DNA of 64,000 bases from Microglena sp. YARC (GCA_022414725.1 CM039462.1:125900502-125964501); one strand, 5' to 3'; shown: positions 16,772 to 26,601, numbered from the stretch's first letter. Notes: generated from the sequence alone by a model not told the origin. Numbers and translations: made by a program.

Positions 16772-16948
16772 CTAGGGGTTGTGTGAAGAAATCTGCTGCT
16801 GGGTAGCGTTCAGGATTCCTTCGATGTTAACCTCAATGAAGTCTGCTCCCATGAGAATCGAGATGGTCAGTATGCACATCAACACTGCAATGGGGAATGC
16901 AGTGTGTGTCAGGTATATGCCAGTGTAAGGACAACAACAAGTAAAAAT
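16772..16948 (-). pseudogene. C-terminal remnant of a membrane protein
   Basis: The minus-strand frame encodes CCCPYTGIYLTHTAFPIAV, then a hydrophobic helix (LMCILTISILMGADFIEV) and the end NATQQQISSHNP. There is no upstream Met in frame and a MITE sits just upstream at 16965. It looks like the end of a membrane gene whose 5' part was lost when the MITE inserted. Homology not recognised. Confidence 0.35.
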
Positions 16949-16964
16949 TTAATGTTACATGACA

Positions 16965-17132
16965 TAATGGGCGTTCCTGCCTCCCGGCCGATTTTTTTAA
17001 ATTTCTAATCAGGATTTAGAGCCTCCTGAACGACTCGCTAGCTTGAGACATCAGCACCAAGGAATCACAAATCCGCTCCATACCATGTTTCGCAACCAGT
17101 CAAAATCGGCCGGGAGGCAGGAACGCCCATTA
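16965..17132. mobile_element. Complete MITE, 168 bp
   Basis: It has perfect terminal inverted repeats of about 29 bases (outer part GGGCGTTCCTGCCTCCCGGC), flanked by TA on both sides as expected for a Tc1/mariner-type target duplication. There is no coding capacity. A second complete copy is at 37255-37423 with the interior inverted, and fragments are at 12011, 13296, 22702 and 38762. Confidence 0.9.
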
Positions 17133-17605
17133 CATGTTACATTGTGCAAAATAATGTTACATGACATTTAATGTTACATTGTGCAAAATAGAATAGTTAC
17201 ATTGAATGTACAGAGGACAGCAAATTCAATATGATTCGAATGGTGTTGTTCCGCCATGGATAATAGCAAGTTGGTGAACCGTGACCATTACAGAGGTACG
17301 TAGCGCATAATTACAAGCTGGCAGGAACGCAGTGTCGAGCGTAGTGAGAAGAAAAAACACATACAGTCGGACTTTGGGGACTCGGGATAAACTCACCAAG
17401 ATTGGATGTCATCAACTACCAAGGCTGCTCCGAACAATGAAGTACCACGCACTCGAGGGATGCAGCCTTTATAGCTTTTCAGCTTTCCTCCCACCTCGAG
17501 ACTTATTAGAGTCCCTGAGTATTCTGGGTTGACTTGGGCATGTTTCCTGTGTTACGAAAAAATGGAGCATAAATCAGTCAGTCAGTCAGTCAGTCAGTCA
17601 GTCAG
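17133..17605. other. Non-coding spacer
   Basis: It holds AATGTTACAT repeats at 17140-17180 and a (CAGT)n microsatellite at 17575-17606. A reading frame at 17332-17532 is not supported. Confidence 0.5.
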
Positions 17606-18500
17606 GCAGTGCAGTGCATCAGCAGCATTTGACTATCCTGTAAGCTAGATCCGACCAGCTCAACTCGATATAGCATCCTGTAAGATATCGAACACTCGCG
17701 ACAGTGCAGGAAGGCAGTGCAGCAGCAGCATCTAACAATATCCTGTAAGCTAGATCCGACCAGCTCAACTCGATATAGCATCCTGTAAGCTAACGAACAC
17801 TCGCGACAGTGCAGGAAGGCAGTGCAGCAGCAGCATCTAACAACTATCCTGTAAGCTAGATCCGACCAGCTCAACTCGATATAGCATCCTGTAAGATATC
17901 GAACACTCGCGATAGTGCAGGAAGGCAGTGCAGCAGCAGCATCTAACAATTATCCTGTAAGCTAGATCCGACCAGCTCAACTCGATATAGCATCCTGTAA
18001 GATATCGAACACTCGCGATAGTGCAGGAAGGCAGTGCAGCAGCAGCATCTAACAACTATCCTGTAAGCTAGATCCGACCAGCTCAACTCGATATAGCATC
18101 CTGTAAGATATCGAACACTCGCGATAGTGCAGGAAGGCAGTGCAGCAGCAGCATCTAACAACTATCCTGTAAGCTAGATCCGACCAGCTCAACTCGATAT
18201 AGCATCCTGTAAGCTATCGAACACTCGCGACAGTGCAGGAAGGCAGTGCAGCAGCAGCAGCAGCATCTAACAACTATCCTGTAATCTAGATCCGACCAGC
18301 TCAACTCGTAAGCTATCAAAAACTCGCGACAGTGCAGGAAGGTAGTGCAGCAGCAGCATCTAACAACTATCCTGTAAGCTATATCCGACCAGCTCAACTC
18401 GATATAGCATCCTGTAAGCTATCGAACACTCGCGACAGTGCAGGAAGGCAGTGCATCAGCAGCATCTAACAACTATCCTGTAAGCTAGATCCGACCAACT
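17606..18500. repeat. Tandem array, about 106-bp unit, eight to nine copies
   Basis: The unit begins ATCCTGTAAGCTAGATCCGA and contains TCCTGTAAG twice, CACTCGCGACAGTGCAGGAA and a short CAG run. Units differ by point changes and by CAG number. Several minus-strand frames read through two units because the unit is not a multiple of three; they are not genes. Confidence 0.9.
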
Positions 18501-18750
18501 TCACCTGGTTGGTTGAACAAACGCGATTGATTGAGCGAGCAAAAGCACTTCCTGAGCAATTAGCGAACAGGCGATGCAACTCGTCGCGAAATCCTGGAAG
18601 CTTCCGAATTTCCAAGAATTGAGTGGTAACCAGCGAAAGAAGTGGTGCTTCCTCGCTGCACCGAGCATATAAACCGACCAAACCCTTATCATGTTTCAGC
18701 TGAAGATCGCGACGTTTGACATGTCTATCCTGTGACAGGTCACCTTTCAC
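18501..18750 (-). CDS. Possible small protein, unrecognised
   Basis: A minus-strand frame with HDKGLVGLYARCSEEAPLLS and LEIRKLPGFRDELHRLFANC looks protein-like over about 70 residues. Its end runs into the 106-bp array. No family recognised, and codon evidence is thin. Confidence 0.3.
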
Positions 18751-19222
18751 CGATGCGAGCGTTTGCGGTCAGCCAGCTCGACCAGCTGTAACCAGGTCAG
18801 ATCCGACACGTGTTTCTGCGAGTCCGCATCTGAATTTCCCTGCCCCACACCGTGTGTCCAGACATTATTGTCAAGCAGAGGTCTGCTTGAGACGACACGA
18901 CACGTGTCCCCCATGATGCGCCCATGAAAATACGAGTGTAAACCGACATGTCATCAGATCTGCCACGTGTTTTTCGCGCGCCTCGAATCTTCACACGAGT
19001 CCGCAGCTGAATTCCATTGCCCCACTCCTCAAGACCACGTGTCGTCTCAAGCAGGCTTCTGCTTGACAACACTATGGGAATTCTGAAGGGAGGCCGCATG
19101 CCCACGGAGTTTGTATAAAAGAAATATATTATTTTATACAAGGATAAAATTAGGGGGTTTAAAGAAATATAGAGTCTATGGTTTAATCGATTTACACAAG
19201 ATACACAACACAATACAGTAAT
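18751..19222. other. Non-coding region with CAAGCAGA palindromes
   Basis: It has two copies of a dispersed module: GAATTCC-like start, TGCCCCACTCC, then a hairpin such as CAAGCAGAGGTCTGCTTG at about 18871-18888. The second copy is at about 19005-19082. The last 120 bases are AT-rich with TTGTATAAAAGAAATATATT and probably hold the promoter of the next gene. Confidence 0.6.
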
Positions 19223-20339
19223 ATGAAGTCGGTGATATCTACAGAAATACATAACTTGGTAATGAACCGGATCAAATGTGTTGAAAACAAATTGGACTGG
19301 AGCAACTTCAGCTGGAACAAAAGACTGACGTGGGATATTATACAATCATACCCACACAAACCATGGAGTTGGATAGGATTAAGCATGAACCCTAATATTA
19401 CAATGGACATTGTACAAGCTAATCCTGACAAACCATGGAACTGGAATTATATCAGTACTAACTCAAACGTCACTTGTGAGTTTGTGCAATCAAACATAGA
19501 CAAAACATGGAACTGGTATTTGTTAAGTGAGAACTATAATTTAACTTGGGATATTGTACTAGATAACCCGAACAAACCATGGGACTGTGATGGATTAAGT
19601 GCAAATCCTAATATAACATGGAATATTATACAAACATACCCAGACAAACCATGGAATTGGTATTGGTTAAGCATGAAACAGATCATTACATGGGACATTG
19701 TCTCAAGTAACCCTGACAAACCATGGGATTGGTATTGTTTGAGTAGAAACCCAAACGTCACTTGGGACGTCGTACAAGCCAACCCAGACAAACCATGGGA
19801 TTGGAATGGATTAAGTGAGAACCCAAACGTCACTTGGGACATCGTACAAGCCAACCCAGACAAACCATGGGATTGGAATGGATTAAGTGAGAACACAAAT
19901 ATCACATTAGACATCTTACAAGCGAATATAGACAAACCGTGGAACTGGTATTTTTAAGCACGAACAAAAAATAACATTTGACATAGTAAAAACAAATCCG
20001 GGCAAACCATGGGACTGGTATTATATCAGTGGGAACCTAAACATCACTTGGGACATTGTATTGAGTAACCCAGACAAAACATGGAACTGGAAAGGATTAA
20101 GTATAAATCCCAACATCACATGGAATATTGTAGAAAATAACCCTGACAAACCATGGGACTGGCGGAACTTAAGCATGAACCCGGGTATGATACTTTCTGA
20201 CACAGATATCTGTAATATAGTAAGAAGGCGGAGAGCAGCAACAACTATACAGAAAACATGGAGACAAGCAAACACAAACCCAAAAAATAAAATATGCCAA
20301 AGGAGACTATTATACGAATATAACAAACTTATTGAATGA
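19223..20339 (+). pseudogene. NPDKPW-repeat protein with IQ-like tail, frameshifted
   Basis: Paralogue of the protein at 7866. The first frame (19223-19957, 244 codons) has the N-terminal cap and nine to ten NPDKPWDW-type repeats, then stops after PWNWYF. The same repeat pattern continues in another frame (ITFDIVKTNPGKPWDW onward) to 20339, ending with the IQ-like segment RRAATTIQKTWRQANTN and RLLYEYNKLIE. The break lies at TATTTTTAAG and ACAAAAAATAAC (19950-19972). Lengthening both homopolymers by one base would restore the pattern, so sequencing error and mutation are both possible. The ending shows the natural C-terminus of the family. Confidence 0.8.
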
Positions 20340-20619
20340 ATAATGCAACTCAATTATAACCGCTGAACAATAGTTACACAGTTTGTAAAAGAAAAAGAAA
20401 TATCTTCTCCAATGCACTCGTGAAAGAAATACCATAGAATCCGGATATCCTGGGTTGTCAAGAGCGATGGAGGCAGTTTTCAAGGGGTTGGGTCCCATGT
20501 GAATGGACATCAGGGAATTGGAGTGAGAAGGGTGGGTGGTTGTCATGCATACAACTTGGCAGCATCCAAATGCGCGTGTATGCGCGTATTTTTTTTGCAA
20601 GCAAGGAATATAAGTTAGC
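20340..20619. other. Non-coding spacer
   Basis: No recognisable feature. The stretch TGCGCGTGTATGCGCGTA lies at about 20570-20588. Confidence 0.4.
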
Positions 20620-20856
20620 ATGACAAGTTTATATGATGGTTTGGGTGTGCTGTGTCATGTCTATGATAGCCAAGTGAGAAAGGGTGGGCTGACCATGTTG
20701 ATCACTCTAGGTGCCTCAGAGTTATCTAGCTCCGCCTCAGAGTTATCTAGCTCCGTGGATTTAAATGGCGATTTGGATGTGTTGTGTCATGTCGATGATG
20801 ACCAAGTGAGAAAGGGTGGGTTGACAATGTTGATCACCCTAGGTGCTGCAGAGTAA
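20620..20856 (+). CDS. Possible small protein with internal duplication
   Basis: 78 codons. The segment VLCHVYDSQVRKGGLTMLIT occurs twice (about residues 10-32 and 54-76), with a Ser-rich linker (SELSSSASELSSS). The DNA halves are also alike, so this may be a repeat rather than a gene. Not recognised. Confidence 0.35.
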   Translation: MTSLYDGLGVLCHVYDSQVRKGGLTMLITLGASELSSSASELSSSVDLNGDLDVLCHVDDDQVRKGGLTMLITLGAAE

Positions 20857-20874
20857 AAAAACAACGGAATTCAC

Positions 20875-21030
20875 TACAGTCGGCGGAACAGTAAAATGAA
20901 ACATATATCAGATGGAAATAAATGTACGACATCGCCGTTAGAAAATTGGCGTTAAGAATGGTCGCTGACTTGGGTGTGTTAAAAACTTCTGTGTTTACGA
21001 ACATCAGTCGTTCTGTATGTAGAAACAGAA
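20875..21030 (+). mobile_element. Element A left end with transposase start, truncated
   Basis: TACAGTCGGCGGAACAGTAA begins the left terminal repeat. The first about 33 codons of the transposase follow (MYDIAVRKLALRMVADLG). Identity with 49560-49703 ends near 21022. The following bases, to about 21160, are three copies of a CTCGGTTTTCTGGAAAAAGT repeat. Confidence 0.85.
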
Positions 21031-21219
21031 ACAGAAGATGAAGCACACTGGTTTTTTCTGAAAAAGTTGTTTGCACTCGGTTTTCTGGAAAAAGTTGTTT
21101 ACACTCGGTTTTCTGGAAAAAGTTGTTACACTCGGTTTTTGGGGGACAGACGGCGGAACCTGTCTAGTCGAGTCACACACAGGGCGACCGCTCGCATCAC
21201 GGCGGAACATGTCGAGCAG

Positions 21220-22053
21220 CTAGCATCGATTCATGCAGCAGTATGCTATTGAGGCGTCACCAAATGGACCACCCACCGAGAAGCCCATGCGACTGCATTG
21301 TTTTAAACCATTTATGCGTAGCCGGGTTCCGATACCCAAATACATGAGACGCGGCATACATTCCAAACTTGCACGTGTGATTTTGGAGCACGGTTCGATG
21401 TCAAGGCGTTCGCAACATGTCAGCTCTCGCATGCATGCATCTGTGATGTCGCAATCCTCTCCCATATTCCTTATGAACACCACACGAGCGCGTCGCGCAC
21501 ACTCAATGAGCATGCCATCTGTCAACCGCTTTGAATTAAATATGATTTTGTGTGGCACATGGCACACACGCGCAATGTAGTTGCACACCCGTTCCATACT
21601 TCCATCCCCGGTATCCTGGCAATCATCGTCGTGTATCTCGATGTTCACATGTATGTAAGGGTTCTCGAGCCAGGAGGGGGGAGATGGGGGTGGGGGCGCG
21701 AGAGGAGTGAACCAGGACGCATGTACATGTAGGCATTTCTGCAACAGAGGGTTCCACCCCACACTCTTTACGCTGCACCGCCGCCGCGACACGTTTTCTG
21801 TCACTATTGGTTGCAGCAAGTCGTGCACTTCGCGACATGTGGCGGCCAATCGGACCTCAGATTGAGGCAACAATAAGTCGCCTCGCAACACAAGCAACTG
21901 AAACACGCGTGGCATGTGCACCCGCCGAGACACGTTTTCTGTCACTCTTGGTTGCAGCAAGTCGTGCACTTCGCGACATGTGGCGGCCAATTGGACCTCA
22001 GATTGAGGCGACAAGTCGCCTCGCAACACAAGCAAATGAAACACGTGCGCCAT
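21220..22053 (-). CDS. F-box-like protein with duplicated N-terminal motif and LRR-like C-terminus
   Basis: It reads from Met at 22053 (MAHVFHLLVLRGDL) to 21220. The motif VLRGDL-LPQSEVRLAATCR, then EVHDLLQP-VTENVSRR, occurs twice in tandem. It resembles an F-box (hydrophobic start, L-x-AATCR-x-VHDLL). A proline-rich linker (LAPPPPSPPSWLENP) follows. The C-terminal half (IIFNSKRLTDGMLIECARRA, then CDITDACMRELTCCERLDIE) has the spacing of cysteine-containing leucine-rich repeats of F-box proteins. The tandem copy is visible in DNA near 21770-22040, so it is a recent duplication. A role in targeting host proteins for ubiquitination is inference. Confidence 0.6.
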   Translation of the reverse strand: MAHVFHLLVLRGDLSPQSEVQLAATCREVHDLLQPRVTENVSRRVHMPRVFQLLVLRGDLLLPQSEVRLAATCREVHDLLQPIVTENVSRRRCSVKSVGWNPLLQKCLHVHASWFTPLAPPPPSPPSWLENPYIHVNIEIHDDDCQDTGDGSMERVCNYIARVCHVPHKIIFNSKRLTDGMLIECARRARVVFIRNMGEDCDITDACMRELTCCERLDIEPCSKITRASLECMPRLMYLGIGTRLRINGLKQCSRMGFSVGGPFGDASIAYCCMNRC

Positions 22054-22240
22054 GTGCCGACACCCCCTTACTGTTTTCCACGTTTTATTGTTTATGCACG
22101 CAGGCCGTGCGTAAGAAAGACGACGCTCAGATTGGCCTGGGCGCGCCGCCACTGAGCGACGAGGAGACGGCGAAGGTAATGGCCGCCCTCACAGGAGGAC
22201 ACTGTGAAAGTGTTGCAGGAAGGCACCCACTCCAACTAAT

Positions 22241-22477
22241 GTGAACTTGGAGGAAGCTTTGACACAGCTCGACATCCTTCGATCTGAAGCTCGCAGGGTT
22301 GCAGTTTTCAACATGGCCGGCACTCCAAGCTACGTAGCAACCAACGCTGTCTACAACTTCTATGGTCGGCTCACCACAGCCCTGGACACCAGCGTGAGGG
22401 TTCTTCTTCCAGAACGGGACTGGATAAACTTCTACCACTTTGAAAGGGGGGGGGGCAGCGCTCCTCAGTGGCTTTAA
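22241..22477 (+). pseudogene. Hypothetical protein fragment
   Basis: The frame encodes PTPTNVNLEEALTQLDILRS, then a helical domain (YVATNAVYNFYGRLTTALDT). A stop lies 14 codons upstream of NLEE with no ATG. The preceding 150 bases encode protein-like sequence (GAPPLSDEETAKVMAALTGG) in a shifted frame. It probably was one gene of about 130 codons, now frameshifted. Family not recognised. Confidence 0.4.
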
Positions 22478-22608
22478 TCAAAGGCGACACTTAGTGTTCC
22501 GTGTACGCCTCGAAAAACGAGTATCTGACCAAGCGATAATGTTCCAAATGTTGTTCGTCAGTATAAACATTGTGTATGAATGAATACCAGAAACATCATT
22601 AATGATAC

Positions 22609-22700
22609 TACAGTCGGCGGAACAGTAAAATGAAACATATATCAGATGGAAATAAATGTACGACATCGCCGTTAGAAAATTGGCGTTAAGAATGGTTTCT
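22609..22700 (+). mobile_element. Element A left-end fragment
   Basis: It has the left terminal repeat and the first about 15 codons of the transposase, as at 20875. The fragment ends at GGCGTTAAGAATGG, next to the MITE. Confidence 0.8.
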
Positions 22701-22701
22701 T

Positions 22702-22843
22702 AATTAATGGGCGTTCCTGCCTCCCGGCCGATTTTGACTGGTTGCGAAACATGGTCTGGAGCGGATTTTTGATTCCTTTGTGCTGATGTCTCAAGCTAGC
22801 GAGTCGTTCAGGAGGCTCTAAATCCTGATTAGAAATTTAAACG
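22702..22843. mobile_element. MITE with right end replaced by satellite
   Basis: It starts TAATGGGCGTTCCTGCCTCC and follows the MITE consensus to GATTAGAAATTT. The next bases are not the right terminal repeat but AAACGTGTTCACATGAG, the first bases of the 96-bp satellite unit. Confidence 0.8.
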
Positions 22844-23128
22844 TGTTCACATGAGAACACCTCTGAAAAGACTCTCCATCTTGGGAACAGCAATTATTTC
22901 AACAAAAAATAATAATCATCAACCAATCCCTATTTTAAACGTGTTCACATGAACACCTCTGAAAAGACTCTCCATCTTGGGAACAGCAATTATTTCAACA
23001 AAAAATAATAATCATCAACCAATCCCTATTTTAAACGTGTTCACATGAACACCTATGAAAAGACTCTCCATCTCTAGAACAACAATTATTTCAACAAAAA
23101 ATAAGAATCATCAATCAATCCCTATTTT
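22844..23128. repeat. 96-bp satellite, three diverged units
   Basis: Three copies of the unit of the large array at 28.2-33.7 kb, with AATAATAATCATCAACC variants. They are followed by the same flanking sequence (GCCTCTGCCTCGTTCCTTG) that follows the large array. Confidence 0.9.
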
Positions 23129-23364
23129 CTGGAAGAGGCTGTGCCTCTGCCTCGTTCCTTGTGTGGGTCTCTGACATACAAAGAGGCGACATGTGTAGGG
23201 GATACCTCAGGCATTGTATTGTCCAGTCGAGCGGGTTCAACACTTCAAACATTTGTTGATCGGTAAAGACATTGTTAAAGGAAGTGCATTTGCACGTTCA
23301 CTGTGCCACATAATTTCCCCCACATACATGGAAAGCGATTGCTTGCCTTTCTTTTCCTCGCAGG

Positions 23365-23784
23365 ATGATGGTCAACAACATGTACCCAACCCTTATTATA
23401 GCGGTTGCAACCATTGCGCTTTTCATATACTTCCACCGTCGTGACGAGTCCTATCGTGATGAGACCTATCGTGCTGAGGCCCGTGCTGACAATGAAGCTA
23501 CTGCCCGTCGTGAGGCTGAGGCCCGTGCTGACAATGAAGCTACTGCCCGTCGTGAGGCTGAGGCCCGTGCTGACAATGAAGCTACTGCCCGTTGTGCGGA
23601 AACTACTGCCCGTCGTGAGGCTGAGGCCCGTGCTGCGGAGGCTAAGGCCAGTCTCAGGCAAGAGTTGTTGTCGTTATCGCCTGATGACGTCGCTGCTATG
23701 ACTCCTGAACACGTTGCGGAGTATATGACGGCGTGTGCCTCGGTTGGGGTAGCAGCATTTCATTTGGATCAGCCGGTATTGTGA
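23365..23784 (+). CDS. Membrane-anchored coiled-coil repeat protein (family copy 2)
   Basis: 139 codons starting MMVNNMYPTLIIAVATIALF. The transmembrane helix spans about residues 8-25. It is followed by RRDESYRDETYR, then 11- to 15-residue repeats of EARADNEATARRE, then the conserved C-terminal domain LRQELLSLSPDDVAAMTPEH and TACASVGV. A near-identical paralogue is at 34085-34444, and a distant one at 10237-10890. Copies 2 and 3 each lie about 240 bases after a stretch of 96-bp satellite, so gene, flank and satellite were duplicated together. Repeat number differs between copies. Function unknown; the rod could be exposed on a membrane. Confidence 0.75.
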   Translation: MMVNNMYPTLIIAVATIALFIYFHRRDESYRDETYRAEARADNEATARREAEARADNEATARREAEARADNEATARCAETTARREAEARAAEAKASLRQELLSLSPDDVAAMTPEHVAEYMTACASVGVAAFHLDQPVL

Positions 23785-24287
23785 TAATTGCTTTTTTAAA
23801 TACATACATGTCACACAATCACCCACCCCCGCAGCACATCTCCTCGCAGGGTTTGTAAAGGCAGCACTGAATCCTCGGAGGAGCCCTGTGGGTTACTGAA
23901 GGTGAGAGGGGGTGTGGGCTTGCTTGTCACGTTTTTACGCAATTACCGGGAGATGCGGTGCCGTCCATTGCTCGACAGATTGACCATGGACGAGCTCGCA
24001 GGTGTTGTGGGCCTCGTTCCACCGGCTGATGTGCCGCTGAACCTGGTTCACATCCAGGAGGGCTTGCTTGACAAAGTCGGCGGCTTGCGGTCCACCCACC
24101 AGAGCCCTGGCGCTACTTGAGACTTTGAGGAGGCAGCGCACGCAGGGGAGCGGCCGCCATGCGTTTAGGTTGGCTATGCAACAAGCTAATTTTGCGTTTC
24201 CTGCTGGATTCGGTGGCATGCTCCATGTGCTGAAGCATGCGCCATATCCGATCCATTAAATATATATGTGATGTGTTTAGAAACGAG
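23785..24287. other. Spacer with a weak reading frame
   Basis: A frame at 23902-24120 (MRGGVGLLVTFLRNYREMRC, then LLDRLTMDELAGVVGL) looks protein-like but has no recognised family and no supporting context. Otherwise nothing is seen. AT-rich sequence at 24255-24285 precedes the phosphatase. Confidence 0.35.
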
Positions 24288-24803
24288 ATGTCCTTGATAC
24301 TTCCTGGATTGATTGTTGGCGGGTTCCATGAATCTTTTGACCGTGATCTTCTCACCACCCACAACGTCACACATATTTTGAACGTTGCTACGGAATGCAA
24401 TGTAACGGAACGCGTGGGGCTAATATATGCTAAAGTTGATATGCCGGATGATTGCCCATCAACTGATATTTCTGTTGCGTTTAGCAAATGCATGGATTTC
24501 ATAATTGCAGCTCATAACAAAAAAAGTTGTGTGTTTGTGCACTGCCTTGAGGGGGTTAGTCGCTCTGTTTGTGTGACGCTGTGTTATATGGTCCAACATG
24601 TTGGATGGAAGTTTGAGCATGCATTGATGCATATACGTTCCCGAAGACCGCATGTCGATCCTTTCCCAAAATACATTGCTCAGACGCGCAATTACCTCGT
24701 GCAAAAGCGCGAGGAGAGCAACAGAAGCCTCATCATCACAATCGATCACGACAATCCGGTCGATCAAAATGCTCTCTCTCAGGATGCAACAAAAACAATC
24801 TGA
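24288..24803 (+). CDS. Dual-specificity protein phosphatase
   Basis: 171 residues from ATG 24288 (MSLILPGLIVGGFHESFDRD); an upstream in-frame Met exists at 24237. The domain covers residues 3-150. It shows the typical start LILPGLIVGG, the strand THILNVATE, the general-acid region VDMPDD at 50-55 and the signature HCLEGVSRS with catalytic Cys86 and Arg92. The family removes phosphate from Tyr and Ser/Thr of proteins. Large DNA viruses use such enzymes on virion proteins or host signalling. The C-terminus is short and polar. The stop lies immediately before a solo left end of element B. Confidence 0.9.
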   Translation: MSLILPGLIVGGFHESFDRDLLTTHNVTHILNVATECNVTERVGLIYAKVDMPDDCPSTDISVAFSKCMDFIIAAHNKKSCVFVHCLEGVSRSVCVTLCYMVQHVGWKFEHALMHIRSRRPHVDPFPKYIAQTRNYLVQKREESNRSLIITIDHDNPVDQNALSQDATKTI

Positions 24804-24804
24804 T

Positions 24805-24997
24805 GGACGATGTAAGCCAACACGTTGACTTGTCAGGCTACTTTGATCATGTAACTTCTGTGTCTTTACAGGCCTTGAATGTTTTGTGTCAATCTCCTGA
24901 AGACAGTATCTGTATTGACAAGATCGGTTACAAAACTTGAATTGGTCAAATCCCCAAAATAAAAGGTGTCCCACAATCAAATGTCCCTAGCTGTATG
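24805..24997 (-). mobile_element. Solo left end of element B with BRO-N-like tail
   Basis: The tip (AAATGTCCCTAGCTGTATG) is at 24980-24997 and the block extends left to the phosphatase stop. On the plus strand it encodes DVSQHVDLSGYFDHVTSVSL, then CQSPEDSICIDKIGYKT and a stop at 24940. The same block occurs at 39071-39262 and 57904-58165. The internal part of the element and the right end are missing. Confidence 0.8.
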
Positions 24998-25095
24998 CTG
25001 TCGACGCGCAGATCTTAACATTTTTAACATTTTAACATTTCTCCTCGTTTGCATGCTTGGTAATCAACTACACTTCCCACTCAGACGACAAAGTG

Positions 25096-25293
25096 ATGAT
25101 CTACATAGCGCCAGAATGGCACGACTGGCGCGTCATGGTCCGGATGAAGAAAGCGTCACTGGACGTCATCAGGGAGGAGCTCATTCGTCGGACCTGGCAT
25201 CCGACCCGGGTGATGCAGTGTCTGGACTTCGAGGATGAAAGAGAGATCTTCGCTACACTTTCACAGAACATTTCTACATTTTCTGAGCATTAA
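25096..25293 (+). pseudogene. C-terminal fragment of an unknown viral protein
   Basis: The frame encodes MIYIAPEWHDWRVMVRMKKA and RRTWHPTRVMQCLDFEDERE up to a stop at 25293. The WHP-R-x4-LDF-E-DE ending resembles the C-termini of several giant-virus proteins. No good start is present; the frame is open 13 codons upstream without ATG. Its last 65 bases recur on the plus strand at about 15888-15955, before the ankyrin gene, showing that this tail was copied. Confidence 0.45.
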
Positions 25294-25353
25294 ACCGGAT
25301 ACTGTCTTCATCATCGAAGGTAAAAAAAAAAACAGTTGTTCTCGAATAATTAC

Positions 25354-25964
25354 TTATTCGCGACCCATGCAATCCTTGAGCAATGACACGATCCTGGGGA
25401 TTGTGATGAGGAGGCGCTTTTGGCGCTGGATCTCTTTGTGCTCGATGTACTTGCGGTACGTGCGCTGGATCTTGCGCGCCGAGCACCACGCTCGCAACCA
25501 CTGGGACGCTATGTTCTGTACAATGTCCCAATCATGATTGGCAAATCCATCAGATGCCACACAATCGATACTGAACTCATCCAACTCAATGAACAGGCTG
25601 CTTAAAATCTTGCGTGTGAGGGTAATGTAATCTACGGAACACCAAGAAGTGTACGGGAAGACGGCTTCCAAACCAAGATACATGCCTTGGAAGCGGGGAT
25701 CGGATGTGTCATTGTCCGGCGAGACTGTCATCAGATTGGCGATAAACAGTTTCCGTCTGTGAAGTCTTTGGCAGTCATTTCAGTTGAGAATTGGCAGACC
25801 TGTTGTATTTCGTTGTCCCACGATTGAACGGCGAGCTTTGCAAGTACCTTCCAAACGCGCGCCATGGGCGGAATGACTTCTCTTGCGCGATCGCAAAATG
25901 GATCCGACGGAATGCCCGAAGTGTCATTGGCAACATCGTTGTATAATTCAGTAAAGTTTGCCAT
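25354..25964 (-). pseudogene. IQ-motif protein, split by a frameshift
   Basis: Two adjacent minus-strand frames appear to be one gene. The first (25964 down to 25731) starts MANFTELYNDVANDTSGIPS. The second (25731 to 25354) continues with TVSPDNDTSDPRFQGMYLGL. Reading through requires a one-base change near GAAACTGTTT at about 25752. The second part ends with SARKIQRTYRKYIEHKEIQR, an IQ-like motif resembling those of the NPDKPW proteins and the gene at 43332. IQ motifs bind calmodulin-like proteins. Function otherwise unknown. Confidence 0.55.
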
Positions 25965-26205
25965 TGTGTTTGTGGGTATTTGTGAGTATTTTGTAGGTGG
26001 TTATCGGTTTCTTTTATGACATTTCAGTCAATTTTTTTTTCACATGCGGCTTTCGCACCCATTTTTTTTTCACATCCGTCCATTCATTCTCACACACGCC
26101 ACGGCGGATTTCGCAGACTCCTTGTCCATCAGACCGATAGACAGACCGCACACACACACATGACATGTCGGCTTGCGCAGAGTCATGTGACCGCACACAC
26201 ACATC
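25965..26205. other. Non-coding spacer
   Basis: It has two copies of CATTTTTTTTTCACATCCG-like sequence at 26030-26075 and (CA)n runs at 26145-26205. No gene. Confidence 0.4.
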
Positions 26206-26445
26206 ATCGTCCATCTGCCTCCACATGAAAACGGCGGAAAGCTGTCGCCTCCTCCTCATTGTCCATCTGACTCCACATGAAAACGGCGGAAAGCTGTCGC
26301 CTCCTCCTCGTTGTCCATCTGACTCCACATGAAAACGGCGGAAAGCTGTCGCCTCCTCCTCGTTGTCCATCTGACTCCAAACACAAACGGCGGAAACCTG
26401 TCGCCTCCTTCTCATTGTCCATCTGACTCCACATGCTTCTGCTTG
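26206..26445. repeat. 52-bp tandem repeat, four to five units
   Basis: The unit begins CCATCTGACTCCACATGAAA and ends CTCCTCGTTGT. Units are almost identical. The minus-strand frames through it are by-products. Confidence 0.9.
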
Positions 26446-26601
26446 ACTTGACAACCCTGATGGATTTCTGAATGGGGAGCGCGGGCACCGCGGAGCGGGG
26501 CAGTGGAATCGAGCTGCTGACTTTATTTGAGAACAACTGTAAGCAGAAGAGCGAATGCCGCGCGGCTATTTCGCTCGGCTTATTCTGTTCCGGAGTAGCA
26601 A

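Noticed and set aside
17602..18397. Cys/Ala-rich minus-strand proteins
   Set aside because: They are translations of the 106-bp tandem array in changing frames.
21807..22155. Plus-strand genes opposite the F-box-like gene
   Set aside because: The minus-strand frame has the domain pattern; the plus-strand frames only mirror its tandem duplication.
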